Source: Ceratothoa steindachneri
Taxonomy: Eukaryota; Arthropoda; Malacostraca; Isopoda; Cymothoidae
Length of the DNA: 64,000 bases
Assembly (NCBI GenBank): GCA_963969495.1
Contig: OZ018321.1
Location: 127,640,437-127,704,436, forward strand
Reading direction: 5' to 3'
Positions 31,446 through 44,515 of this stretch are shown one piece after another; position 1 is the first letter of the stretch; each line of letters starts with the position of its first letter. Made by a program: the position numbers and the translations under genes. The notes beneath the pieces were generated by a model, which was not told the origin of the DNA, searched no databases, and saw only the letters and a list, made by a program, of their open reading frames with translations.

Positions 31446-32979
31446 AAAGATGAGATGGAAAATGAGAAGAAAAAAAGATCTACGAGGCAAATAGCGTGCA
31501 TTTGTAATTCCAGGAATCCCAACTTACGTTACAAGAAACTTTAGGGCTAAGACTTCCCTCAAAGCGAGTTGTCAACCAGACAGAGAGAAACAGAGAGCCA
31601 CATGGAATAAGATTACCTGGACAGGGTTAGAACGCCTCTGCCCTTGAGAATTGAGACCCATCGGAATATCAGGAACCTACCACCCTCCCACTCTTTGTGG
31701 CAATCATCTTATCATTTTCACTTCGCGCCTTAACTACACCTCAGCCTATTTTACTACTTGACTTATTGCCAGCCTTAAACCCCACAGAGGAGTGGGGTGT
31801 AGAAGCGGCAAAGCTCCTGCTACGCCTGAAATCATGAATGACCCGCCACCTTGGAACAGATGTGTATCCTGCAAGAGGGAGGGGCATGTATAGCACGTGT
31901 CACCATGCCCCAGCTGACATCGAAGGAATGCATGCCCTCCAGACAAAAACAACCATTATCATTAAAAATCAAAAACTCACAATGTTATATCCGCCATAAA
32001 TTTTGAAAGAAGTTTGTGAAGAAAGTGAAGAGGGTGGAAGTGAAAATGGTGGAGAATGTAGCGTGAGGGCACGCCGCTCCCTCAACCTTTACAATGATGC
32101 CATATCCCCTTGAAGTTTTCGCGGCCATGTGAGAGTCAGTCCAATTAAAATAGAATCTCATGATACTAAACAGAAGGCTTTGGAGTGAAAGAGTAGATTG
32201 TGTGAGTGCAGAGTTATCCAAATGGAGAAGCATGAATGCTTGGGAGGAAATTTTATCATCTCTGCTAAGGTAAAGTTGCTAAATTTGCCACAGTTTAGGT
32301 CTAACGATCATTCAGGTTATCTGAAATCTGTTGAAATGGTCATCAAATTAGGTGCTTCTAAAACTCATTCTCCCCAATCAATACCCTGTTTTAATTGCTC
32401 TCTTCCTTGTTTTATTTACTATTTATAAAGAATAAATATCTATAAAAACATAAACTTATGACATTGTTTATCCTGATAAGTAGCCTCTTTTCTGAACAGT
32501 TTGGGGCCGATCTTTGGCACCATATTTTCCAGATTCGCACGTTAAATTACTAGACCCCACCGGTACTAAAGTGTATGCCAGTAGGACCTATTATATTAAT
32601 TATATATGCGATATAACAGGGTAACACAAAAGATGGAATTCACTTCAGTTAGAGTTGTTAATAAAAACTAAATCGCTCTTAATTGCCGTTAACGTATTCG
32701 CTTCGCTTTAGGCATTGAAAACACTATAATTTTATTGAAATAGATAGTCTTTTCACCCTGTTTTAAAGTTAGGTGAAGTTAATCGAAACGCGAGTGTAAA
32801 ACGGAGAATTTTCTAATCATTCCTGTGTGTGTCTATGCTTTCTATACTTTAACAAATGCAAAATATTGATGAAAATTGGTGCAGTTACTATAAAGCATCA
32901 TCGTCCTCTCGAAGAAAGGTCAGGTTTTAGATAAGCCCACTAACGAACCCCATCAATATTTTCCCTGTTAAAGTGTAGA
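31444..32979. other. Unassigned stretch with one zinc-knuckle-like trace
   Basis: At about 31853-31885 plus strand reads WNRCVSCKREGHV, a partial CCHC pattern as in retroelement gag, followed by a stop; the rest of the knuckle is unclear. A 76-codon open frame at 32198-32425 has no recognisable motif. No RT, transposase or host exon was identified. Confidence 0.35.
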
Positions 32980-32987
32980 ACATAGAC

Positions 32988-33348
32988 CAGTGTGGTTCGC
33001 AAACTGAGGGTCATGGTATAAGCTGAGGCCTACTCTCAAATTATGGAAACTATTTTATGTGCATCAAATTACTCCCTTAGTACCATTTTAATGTTTATTT
33101 GAGATCTGGCAAAAAGTAAATTGAAAGTTCCTATAACTCAGTATTTGAGAAAATAAAAATATGAAGTAGAATGATTAAAATTACAGGTATTGCCGGAATT
33201 CTTTTCATAATGGACCTAAATAAATGTAAGACAACACACAATCACACTAGTCACGAGATGTGGATTGGGGGAGAGATGTGGGGGAGGCATGGAGGAGAAT
33301 CATATTATGAAGAGTGAATAGAGATCAGAAAAGGTTTGGGAACCACTG
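32988..33348. mobile_element. hAT-type MITE with 8-bp TSD
   Basis: 361 bp with short terminal inverted repeats: left CAGTGTGGTTCGCAAACT, right (inverted) CAGTGGTTCCCAAACCTTTT. Flanking 8-mers are ACATAGAC (32980-32987) and GCATAGAC (33349-33356), matching at 7 of 8. CAGTGGTTCCCAAAC-type ends and 8-bp duplications are characteristic of hAT elements. No coding sequence lies inside, so it is non-autonomous. Confidence 0.85.
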
Positions 33349-33356
33349 GCATAGAC

Positions 33357-33739
33357 CCTCACGGAACGATAAGAAAATCCTCCGTTTTCCGCCACAACGG
33401 AGGCCATTTGATTACACTTGATGTGGTCCGTTAGAATGAGAAACTGAAACTCGATCTTCCCTGGATTAAATGATGAGCGCCCACACAGGACTCGAGGCAG
33501 TGGTTGGTGTGCTTTATTGCTTTACGCAACCACACTAATTTTCATAGATAGTTTGCATCTGTTAAATTGCATATCATAGACACCCACTGGGTGGTTTGAT
33601 TTCGTATCTGAAATATGACCTTCCCTATAGTATTTGAGGAGCGGGAACGAAGCATGGTGGTGTAACATTGATTTACATTGACCGCAACAATTGCCATCGA
33701 TATTTTCTAAACCTCCTAACGAACCATCATTATACGACC
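33357..33739. other. Unassigned stretch
   Basis: No coding or repeat signal recognised between the MITE and the next LINE relic. Confidence 0.35.
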
Positions 33740-35197
<1,458 letters not shown>

Positions 35198-35239
35198 ATT
35201 AGCACCCACGGGATGCAAAGGGCTGTAATAAACTCTCTC

Positions 35240-35995
35240 CACCAGTACTTAGCCTGAGCCATCTCCTCCAATTCGTCTTCCCAACTATCTCCTTATCCAT
35301 GTTTCCATCGGTCTACCTCTTCCCCTTCTTCCAGCTGCCTCCCACTTTGGTGCATACTGCAGACATCGTCCCTCTCGTCATGTAAATATGCCCAATTCAT
35401 TTCCATCGCGACAATCTCACATACTCGTCTACCGGTTGTACTTTCGTAATTTCTCTAACTCTCTCATTTGTCACTCTATCCTGCCATCATATATCTAATA
35501 TTCTTCTCAACGTTTTATTTCCAAAATCCAAAAGTTTTGCATCTGTGATTGCCGTACCATATCACGATTCATGTCCATATATACGATTTTATCTCACCAT
35601 AGTTTTCTAAATTTTTATCTTAGTGTGTAATGAAAAATTATTATTATTCCATCATATTTCAACATGCCCACTGCCTGGGTAGCTTTCCTAATTCTTTCCT
35701 CAAACTCATCTTTTAAAGGACCATACCTTGATACAATCGTACCCATGTACTTAAAACTTTCTACTTCATTAACATCCTGATAATTTATTTTGCTCACTAT
35801 CGGATTTTCCATATTCATTTTATTATTTCCGTTTTCCCACAATTTATTGTTAATCCTATCTTTTTCCTTCTCTATCTAAACGATCTATTACTCTTTGCAT
35901 ATCTTCACATCTTTCTGAAATTAAAACAATATCATCTGTGTAATCCAACTGTGATAATGGCTCGTTGTTTGTCGATGAATGAATCCTCGTTTTCT
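35240..35995 (-). pseudogene. Fourth LINE family: RT C-terminal half (YTDD)
   Basis: Minus strand: from about 35985 STNNEPLSQLDYTDDIVLIS contains motif C as YTDD instead of YADD, followed by MQRVIDRLDREGKR. After a frameshift, 35842-35615 reads NPIVSKINYQDVNEVESFKY, then MGTIVSRYG and FEERIRKATQAVGML. Then a basic region to [18 protein letters not shown] at about 35280-35230. This order (YADD, then SFKYLGSxVS, IxKARxAFxxL) is typical of RTE/CR1-like LINEs. The upstream RT is replaced by repeat sequence at about 36000. Confidence 0.7.
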
Positions 35996-36029
35996 TTGAA
36001 GTAACTTGATGGCAACCCACTTCTCTGCT

Positions 36030-36490
36030 GTAGCAGAGCTTCCATGAACATGAACTACCATATTGGATGAGTGAACCCGGGTGGGCCCTCTCAAGATATA
36101 AATGCATGGAGGACCTTTTGTTCGTTAGCGGGGAATCAACCATCGCTAATCGGGGGTGCCGCCCCTCGAGGGTTTAGGTATCAGACCTGCGGCCGGCGTA
36201 CATAGAAACGGGTGCTACTTTCAACTATGGTCCTTGCTGGCCCCCCGGGGTAGAGGTACCCCCCATCCCCTAAGGTTGCAATTCAGTTCTTTGTCCGGGT
36301 GCACGCAGGGTGGACTAATCCTCAAACCTGCTTTCCCCGGCGCCTCAATTATGTCATTCACATAGAACGGCATAGTTGGAACGAAGCTAAATGAACGGCA
36401 GTCCATTTCATTTCGATTCTGCTACCCCATTGAGCGGGTTGTGGGGGGTCTTAAGCTGGTATTAAATCTTCTCTTTAAAATTCCCCGTAG
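36030..36490. repeat. Dispersed repeat shared with the copy G leader
   Basis: CATGAACTACCATATTGGATG, GAGGACCTTTTGTTCGTTAG, ATCAGACCTGCGGCCGGCGT and GGTGCTAC then TATGGTCCTTGCTGG recur at 60195-60420 in the same order and orientation. The segment 36270-36355, read on the minus strand (GACATAATTGAGG to TTGCAACCT), matches 60681-60782. No ORF of note; probably untranslated LINE sequence. Function unknown. Confidence 0.6.
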
Positions 36491-36559
36491 GAAAAAGGTG
36501 AATAAAATTCACGTTGGATGATGATGTGTGTATAGAAAGGACAGAGAGGGGTTGCTGTG
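36490..36559 (-). mobile_element. Family-2 LINE, minus copy, 3' end piece
   Basis: Read on the minus strand, CCCCTCTCTGTCCTTTCTAT and ACATCATCATCC match the 3' UTR of the plus copy near 56730-56780 (CCCTCTCTGTTATTTTTAT, CATCATCATCAAC). The rest of the element continues at 41699 beyond LTR-A. Confidence 0.7.
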
Positions 36560-38110
36560 TGTCGTAGAATGCCCCCATCCCCTTTTGTTCTAAGAGTGCT
36601 AAGAGTCTAATATTGATATCTCAAAGAAGAGAGCCGTTGGAAACACGTAAGGATATAGAGAAACGCACAATAATTCCCAGAATAAACTTATATTTTAACT
36701 TTAACAATTGAATACACAAAATTAAACCATTAACTACAGCAATACTCCGAATATTATCATACACAAAAATTAATTCAATTAGTTTGACCCTCTAAAATTG
36801 GTTAAATTCGCTACACACATCAATATATAAGATTTAGGCTTACGGACTCTACTGGAGTTTAAATACCTCAGGAATGTTATTGTCTCACGACGCGTGCCGC
36901 CTGGCCAGATGTAGGTGGGCGGGATCACGAGGTCCTTTTAACGAGGGTAACAGCTGGAGGGTCCACAAGGTATTCAGAGGGGGAGGTTCTTTAAGGACGA
37001 GAACAATTACGGTGCTTGATGTGGCACCAAGGTAGTCGTGGTCTCTTTGGCGAGAGTGAGTCGAACTTGGTTCTTAAACCAAAATAACTTGGCGTGTGGT
37101 GTGACCACCGAGTAATGAGCTCGAGGGGGAGCTTTTCTCCTTCGTTACTTAATTGTTCATGGGCGAGGACTGAACTCGGGGAGGGTCTTCTTCAAGGGCG
37201 AGGATCGATGAGGGAGGGAGTTCTCTGACGAGAATAAGTTACTTAAAGTTCGGTTTGGTAACCAGGAACTAGCTCGAGGATGAGCTTCTTCTTAGTTCCA
37301 GTCTTCCTCAAGGGCGAGTCTAACGTAGGGCGGTTTCTCTGACGAGAATAAGTTGAACTTGGTTCCTCAACCAAGTTAACTTATGAGTCTGGTGTGGCCA
37401 CCGAGTAACGGGCTCGAGGGGGAGCCTTTTCTTTATTTTTTTCTTAATTCATCAAGGATGAGGAATACCCCTGGTGTTTAAGATGCACCAGGATATGAGG
37501 AGTCTCTCTGATGAGAGTAAGTTGAACTTTACAAAGATAACCTAACGTTTGGTTTGATAACCAGGGACTAGCTCGAGGATGAGCTGCTTCTTTGCCCCTT
37601 GAGGTAGGTAGCCCTGCCTCTCTTGCAGGGCACTTCTTGGTCTGGTGAGCCAAGTAAACTACCAATCCAGTCTAGGTAGCCCGGTCTTAACCTGAGGACT
37701 TCGTCACATGGAGACTGACGTATTCTACCTCGATCTTCCTCAGTGTTCCTTATTTATACCTTGTCACCCCACTGGGGGAGTGGTAAGAGGGGGAGGGGCT
37801 TGAGGACGGCCCCAGGAGGGTTCTTATGCCAAAACGGTTTTTCTCACCAAGTCTTACATTGGCTCCTCGTTAGCCTTCGAGCTTGGGAGAAACACGTCTC
37901 CAATTTCTTACTTGGCGTGAAATTGAATCTCACTCTCCTGGGGGAGAGCTTGCATTTTAACCTTTAGGTCTTTCATAGCGGCGAGTGGTGTGGCGCTGCG
38001 GTTACGCGCTTGACCCGACGGTGCCTGGGGCCGGATGTCTTTGCGGTAATCACCTCGTGATTCCACCACGAGAGAACGGGGGGGGGGGGGAAAGTGACGA
38101 TTCTCCTACA
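36560..38110 (-). repeat. LTR-A 3' LTR
   Basis: 1551 bp, nearly identical to 40146-41698. Just upstream on the minus strand GATGGGAGGTG serves as the polypurine tract. About four internal imperfect repeats (~100-150 bp) start with GACGAGAATAAGTT-like sequence and include GCTCGAGG. Confidence 0.9.
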
Positions 38111-38482
38111 CACCTCCCATCGAAGAAATTAATGGGGGGGGGAGTCCCGTGAACTCAAAACAACTAACTCAACCTAGTCGAGATTAGTAAAGTTGTATTT
38201 CTTTGAGCCCTCTCTTACATTAAGTTTCCTTACACATGAGCGCACTCGCTCGCGTTTACACAGGTAATGTGTCGAACTAGACCTACTCGCAATACAATTT
38301 TACCCGCAACAAAACAAAAGAAAAAAACAAGCTACTTCCCTACATTTCTAAGCTTTTCAGAACTTAAATCCTACTGATAACTATTAACAAGAAAAACAAA
38401 TGAAAACATGGTTTTACGCTTATTAGGTACTGAACTAACCCTCAATGTCATTTCATCTCGGCCTATAGAGCAGCGATACTTT

Positions 38483-39900
38483 TTAGGCTCCTTTGATGTA
38501 GCTACTACTAAAATGGTGCTCTGTGACCATTATCCTACCGCGCCTGAGTCGGCCGTTAGAGTTATGGAGTCTACCCAAGCATGTCACTAAATGGTAGTGG
38601 TGTTTCAACCTACTCGAATTACCCTTCTTATGGTACTTGACTAACTTTAACCTGCCCCTTATGGCTAGAGCGGCCTGTTGCAGCGGGGCATAATTGATGG
38701 GAGCGTGGGTCCCATAGCTCTCCTTTAACCAGGTACACGGGAAGATCGTGTCTGGGTTCGATCTTTGGGAATCGAAAAAACTTTTCCCTGCGAGGTCGTT
38801 AATGGGCGTGGCGCTCACTACGACTTGGCGTATTAGCGGTAACTCCGTGGACGTTCCGTTCGGGGAGGAGACTACTAGGGGTAGGGGATACTCATCCGTG
38901 TCTACCATTTGCCTAGTTTTATCTGGGTGTATCGCAACAACACCTCTTTCCTCCTTCCTTATCAACTCCTTTGACTTGGTTCTCTTCGCAGGTAGTTCCT
39001 CAGGTACACCTGCTCGTACCTCTACCCTACCTTCTAATTCTTCCCTGATAACCCCATTTGGTTGGGTTCTCCTTGTAGTTTCTTCCTTAGGTACTCCTGC
39101 TGGTACCTCATCCCTACTTTCTACTTTTTCCATCGTTACTTCATTTGGCTGGGTTTCCCTCGATAGACCTTTCTTAGGTCCAGGCCGAGCTACAACTTCC
39201 TCGACCTCTATCAGATTCTCGATAGGTGCTCTTTCGAGTGCGAGCAATCTTTCCTTTTCTTCTCTCTCTACTCTTTCAGCTTGAGCAACTTCTTTTTCCC
39301 TCTGTATTCTTCTTTCATCTATTTCTTTTTTAATCTTTATTCTCCTCTCTTTCGACTCTTTTTTCCTCTTCATTCTCCTTTCCTCGGCTTCTTTTTCTGC
39401 TTTCGTTATTTCGTTTTCCCGTCGAGTTCTTCTTGCTTAATCTTCCAGCTTTATCTTTATTCTTCTTTCTTCATCTTCCCTTTCTATCCTTATTCTGAAT
39501 TCTTTTGCTTCTCTTTTCAACTTTCTTATTCTTTCGTTTGTTTTACTTCCGCTTGAGAATCTTCTTTCCTCTATTTCTATTTTCCGCTGTATTCGGGATT
39601 CTTCACTTTTTCGGTTCATCCGTATTTCCATTGATTCACATTCTCTTTTATCCCCTCTTCTTATATCCTCTGTCTCTCTATCAAACTTTATTAATTCTTG
39701 TTCTTCTTCTCTATCCAAAACTCTTTTTTTCTTCTTCGCAATCTATTCTTAGTTCTGCCATGACGTAGTCATGCATCTCTTTGCCTTCAAGTCCCAGACT
39801 TTGGGCTTGTTGGTAAAATCTTTCGACCGGATCCATTTCGTGTTTGTCCGTCGATTTTTCCTTACTGTATTCTGAGATACGTATGCTTATACTCACCAGG
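38483..39900 (-). pseudogene. LTR-A gag-like coiled-coil protein with frameshift and stops
   Basis: N-terminus at 39841 reads MDPVERFYQQAQSLGLEGKE (39841 down), similar to GLSGKELIEYVQEE in LTR-B gag. A one-base shift near 39715 leads into EEEQELIKFDRETEDIRRGD and a long charged coiled coil to 39437, where a TAA occurs. From 39373 the coiled coil continues, followed by three ~28-residue repeats (TQPNEVTMEKVESRDEV, TQPNGVIREELEGRVEV, then a diverged third). The 100-residue C-terminal region to 38483 has no recognised domain. Gag-like coat formation is inferred; no knuckle or protease is present. Confidence 0.65.
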
Positions 39901-40114
39901 TAGCGCGCAGCCTAACTTACCCTTAATCCCACTACTATGCTGATTGAAATACCACTCCGACAACAAATTTACCACTTGGCCTACCAATTACCTTCAGATT
40001 GTTACCACCCCTACCTCTACCAATTTTCCTCTCATCAATTATTTTCTTATTCCTGATATTCCTTTACGTGTCGGCTCTTCCTTAATTAGACACTGCTGGG
40101 TTCTTTCTAATATA

Positions 40115-40137
40115 AAACCTACAAACCTGACACCACT
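40115..40137 (-). promoter_or_regulatory. LTR-A primer-binding site
   Basis: On the minus strand, TGGTGTCAGGTTTGTAGG lies about 10 nt inside the 5' LTR. LTR-B has TGGTATCAGGTGTGTAAGG in the same position. The shared TGGTRTCAGGT start suggests the same tRNA primer; I cannot name the tRNA. Confidence 0.6.
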
Positions 40138-40145
40138 TTTTTATA

Positions 40146-41698
40146 TGTCGTAGAATGCCCCCCTTTTTGTTCTAGGAGTGCTAAGAGTCTAATATTGATA
40201 TCTTAAAGAAGAGAGCCGTTGGAAACACGTAAGGATATAGAGAAACGCACAATAATTCCCAGAATAAACTTATATTTTAACTTTAACAATTGAATACACA
40301 AAATTAAACCATTAACTACAGCAATACTCCGAATATTATCATACACAAGAATTAATTCAATTAGTTTGACCCTCTAAAATTGGTTAATTTCGCTACACAC
40401 ATAAATATATAAGATTTAGGCTTACGGGCTCTACTGGAGTTTAAATACCTCAGGAATGTTATTGTCTTACGACGCGTGCCGCCTGGCCAGATGTAGGTGG
40501 GCGGGATCACGAGGTCCTTTTGGCGAGGGTAGCAGCTGGGGGGTCCACAAGGTATTCAGGGGGAGGAAGGTTCTTCAAGGACGAGAACAATTACGGTGCT
40601 TTATGCGGCACCAAGGTAGTCGTGGTCTCTCTGGCGAGAGTGAGTCGAACTTGGTTCTTAAACCAAGTTAACTTGGAGTGCGGTGTGACCACCGAGCAAG
40701 AGCTCGAGGGGGAGCTTTTCTCCTCCGTTACTTAATTCCTCATGGGCGAGGACTGAACTCGGGGAGGGTCTTCTTCAAGGGCGAGGATCGATGATGGGGG
40801 GTTTCTCTGACGAGAATAAGTTACTTAAAGTTCGGTTTGGTAACCAGGAACTAGCTCGAGGATGAGCTTCTTCTTAGTTCCAGTCTTCCTCAAGGGCGAG
40901 TCTAACGTAGGGCGGTTTCTCTGACGAGAATAAGTTGAACTTGGTTCCTCAACCAAGTTAACTTATGAGTCTGGTGTGGCCACCGAGTAACGGGCTCGAG
41001 GAGGAGCCTTTTCCTTCTTCTTTCCTTAATTCATCAAGGGTGAGGAATACCCCTGGTGTTTAAGATGCACCAGGATATGAGGAGTCTCTCTGACGAGAGT
41101 AAGTTGAACTTAACAAAGTTAACTTAACGTTTGGTTTGATAACCAGGGACTAGCTCGAGGATGAGATGCTTCTTAGCCCCTTTAAGGTAGGTAGCCCTGC
41201 CTCTCTTGCAGGGTACTTCTTGGTCTGGCGGGCCAAGTAAACTACCAATCCAGTCTAGGTAGCCCGGTCATAATCCGAGGACTTCGTCACCTGGAGACTG
41301 ACGTATTCTACCTCGATTTTCCTCAGTGTTCCTTATTTATACCTTGTCACCCCACTGGGGGAGTGATAAGAGGGGGAGGGGCTTGAGGACGGCCCCAGGA
41401 GGGTTTTTATGCCAAAAGGTTTTACTCACCAAGTCTTACATCGGCTCCTCGTTAGCCTTCGAGCTTGGGAGAAACACGTCTCCAATTTCTTACTTGGCGT
41501 GAAATTGAATCTCACTCTCCTGGGGGAGAGCTTGCATTTTAACCTTTAGGTCTTTCATAGCGGCGAGTGGTGTGGCGCTGCGGTTACGCGCTTGACCCGA
41601 CGGTGCCTGGGGCCGGATGTCTTTGCGGCAATCGCCTCGTGATTTTACCACGAGAGAACGCGGGGGGTGGGGTGGGGGAGAGTGACGATTCCCCTACA
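40146..41698 (-). repeat. LTR-A 5' LTR
   Basis: 1553 bp. Terminal TG...CA in element orientation. Compared with the 3' LTR, differences are scattered substitutions and short indels (for example the G-runs near 41660 and 38080), suggesting an old but not ancient insertion. It contains the same internal repeats as the 3' LTR. Confidence 0.9.
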
Positions 41699-44515
41699 CT
41701 GTAACACAGGCGAACAAGTAGGCGCAGAAAAAAAAGGTTGCAGAAATAACTTGAGAGGTGATAGGAAAAGTTGATAGGTCGGTGGCTAGACACCGATGCG
41801 TGGTGTGGTTAGGTTGGTCTCGAGTTGTTGGTGACTGGACGACGTTTGTAGGGTGGTCAGGAAGGAGAGCGTGTCTGCTTAGTCGGAAACGTGTTATTCA
41901 TGATGCCTTCAGTTTATGCGAAGAACGGTATGGGTTGTTGGTGGTCATAGGCTGCGGGCTATCGCGGTGCCATCGCATAACGTCTTGCATGTAGTGCGTG
42001 GTATAATGTTTCTGGTGAGTTTCCAGAATTGTTTTGTGAGTCTGGTGTGAGCGTATGTGTTGAGGGGTGGTAATTTGTTGTTGTCGTGTAGTGTGGACAT
42101 TCTCGTGTACAGGGGAGAGCGGCAAGCGCGCTTCAGAGCAGAGTTCTGAATGCGATTACGAGTGACGGGGGAGCGTACGTGAGAAGAGGTCACATGAGTG
42201 TTTTTTATAGGTGTAACTGAAGTTTTATGCCCGCAAGGTAGAACCTGCGCAGCGATGTGTTTGTACGTGAGGCCCTTGTTTGTGTTCTGTTTTGGTGTAT
42301 ATTGAACCTGACGGTGTTGTCAAAAGTGTGTATTCGAGCCTTGTTGGGTTTATTTAGATGGCTCATTTCTGGTGTGTCTTCTGAGGATTCGTGGCAATCA
42401 GCCATTTATCCTCGTAATCTGTCTTAGTGCCTAGTATTTTTTGTGCGTGGACCGCGCTTTCTTCCGGTCAACGGCCGCTGACTAGAATGATCTCGTCATC
42501 GGCGTAGGACACTGTGTATTTGTGATAGCAGTTTTCGGGTGGGCGTGGGGTGTCGTTTGTGTACATGATGTAGAGTGTGAGTGCCATTACGCTTCCTTGG
42601 GGAATACCTGAGCGTGATGTGAAGGGTTGTGAGAGAGCATTGCTGTATTTTATGTGGCATCTCCGTTCAGTGAGGTAGTGCGAGAGGAGCCTTCTGGTGC
42701 AGAGAGGTAACTCCGTATTGTTGGCGAATTTCCAACGAAGTCCCTCGTGCCACACCTTATCAAAGGACGTCTACACGTTCTCACTGATGGAGAGTTTCTT
42801 TTGTCGTGCCTGGTGTTTTTTTGGTATTCTGTTGTGAACGATGATCACAGCCGCCTGAATGGTCCGGCCACTCTTAAACCCATATTGGTGGGGGAGAACC
42901 ACGCCCCATCTTCCAGGTAGTCCTGTAGGAGGCAGTTGATCATACGTTCGAGTATTTTGCCTAAGTGCTCTAATAGAGCATTATGCCTGTAATTGTTTGG
43001 GTGTTTGGGGTCTTTGTTCATTTTGAATATTTTGAATATTTTGGAGAAGTAGCCTGAGGCTAGTGAGGCGTTGAATAGGTATGTAACTGTAGGGTATATG
43101 TTTGCGGGGAGGTTGTGTATTAATTCGGCTGGTAGCCCGGAGGGGCCGGGTGCGCGTTTTGGTGTTGTTTTAATGTAGTGATTTGTTTCCTCGACGGTGA
43201 TGGGAGTGGTCAGTGTAGATGTGTTGTCGAGCAGCTCCATTCTTATCAGGGGGGGTGGGCCTTCGCTCGTAAGCGTGGGCCCGACACCACTCCTGGACTT
43301 CCTGGAAGTGCTCCCGCGCGTGTGATTTAGGTAGGTTGTGTGTATGTACTGTGTCCCAGTGAGACCTAAATGCGTTGAAGATGGCGTTAGTGTATGTGTG
43401 TTTGGTTGTTTACTTGAAGGGTGATGGGTTTGGATGGGTCAGTGCCTAGCAACCTTTTTACGCGCCGCCAGAAGAAGTGTTTAGTGCAACGGGTGTCGTC
43501 TGCGATGCGGACAACCTCTCGCCACTGCCGGTTCCTATCTACCTGCACGCACTGTAGGATGCAGGCACGTAAGTGATTGATGTTGTGTTGTCGTGTGCCT
43601 CTAGTGTAGTGATTGTTGTACTGTGTGTGTATAAAATATGTAAAATGTTTTATGGAAGTGTAGGTTTTATGTGGTGAGTGTAGGTTGTATGCTGTGGTAA
43701 TAGTGTTTAAGATTGAGCAGCAGTGGTCATCTAAAATGTCTGGATTGGTGTGGTCCAGGTCGAAGTTTTGTGGCGTGTTATTTGTTATGTGTATCTTGAA
43801 CTCTTCCCAGTTCGTGTTTTGGTAGTCGAAGAGAGGTGATGTATGTATGAGTATGGGACATTTGGATATGATAAGGCATATCGGTATGTGGTCAGAGAGT
43901 ACATGGGGACCCAGTGAGATGTGCGTGTAGAAGCGTGTAGCGTGGTCGTTGCGGAAGACCACGTCTGGAGACGTGGTTCCTCCGCAAGTACCGAAGAATG
44001 TGGGAAGGCAGAGCCGATGTGCTCGCAGCGATAGACCTGCAAGGCACCGTTCAGGTACTTTCCTGCATCATTCAAGGTGTTAGAAAGTAGTGTTGGGTGA
44101 AAGGCCTTGAGGTCCCCCGCAAGGAAGATAGGAAGGTTGTTTAATTGTAGGCGTAGTGGTCTGTAGTGTGTGGCCAGTAGGCTGGAACCGGAGCTTGTCT
44201 GTACCTTGCAGGCTAGACAAGAGTCATCTTGTGTTTGGATGAGGAAGTGGTGTATAGAGCGCTTTATTAGGATCGCTGATCCTAGGTGCAGCACCTGTGG
44301 AGATAGTTACGTGTGGTAACCTGCAATGCGGAGTCTGTTGTTGGAAGGATGTAGGCTGGTCGAGTTCAAGAGTATTATGTCAGGTTTTTGTGTGTTTAGG
44401 ACCCAGTTTGCAACAGTATGGCGAATACCATGCTAACTGCGTACGTTTATTTGTGTCACGTTGAGGCGACCTATTATCGTAGGCGGAGTGCGCATAAGGC
44501 AGATTCAGCCAAGAC
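41699..44515 (-). mobile_element. Family-2 LINE, minus copy, main piece (endonuclease, RT, 3' tail)
   Basis: Continuous on the minus strand with 50947-51690 upstream and 36490-36559 downstream once LTR-B and LTR-A are removed. The inverted plus copy at 53040-56790 shows the unbroken order. Confidence 0.85.
41945..44480 (-). pseudogene. Family-2 LINE ORF2 pseudogene (minus copy)
   Basis: Endonuclease: LGSAILIKRSIHHFLIQTQD (about 44290), LAGDLKAFHPTL at about 44120 (compare GDLNAFHP), VVFRNDHATRFYTHISLGPH then SDHIPICL near 43890 (SDH intact). The frame 43962-43387 is open for 191 codons. RT: TPKRAPGPSGLPAELIHNLP (about 43160), NNYRHNALLEHLGKILERMI, motif B GIPQGSVMAL and motif C VSYADDEIIL (42500s), both intact in one frame 42755-42468. 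The segment 42845-42756 with motif A (FDKVWHEGLRW) carries a stop. The C-terminal tail with NTYAHTRLTKQ continues to 41945. Many frameshifts; inactive. Confidence 0.82.

Larger units (their letters stand above)
36560..41698 (-). mobile_element. LTR-A: non-autonomous Gypsy-type LTR retrotransposon
   Basis: Two LTRs of 1551 and 1553 bp bracket about 2.0 kb containing only gag-like coding sequence. On the minus strand the LTRs begin TGTAG and end CGACA (TG...CA). Flanking 5-mers CTGTG (36555-36559) and CTGTA (41699-41703) are a target duplication with one change. The uninterrupted site in the plus family-2 LINE reads CACAG there, which confirms the insertion. There is no protease, RT, RNase H or integrase. 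Confidence 0.9.

Noticed and set aside
32198..32428. 76-codon open frame as a host gene
   Set aside because: No recognisable domain, splice context or homologous copy; length is within chance expectation.
38748..39284. 178-codon plus-strand frame opposite LTR-A gag
   Set aside because: Shadow of the minus-strand gag-like frame; Ser/Thr-rich composition is the complement of the coiled-coil codons.
41561..41640. tRNA-like head (GTGGTGTGGCGCTGCGGTTA) inside LTR-A
   Set aside because: The second box does not match a B-box and the sequence is an integral part of both LTRs.
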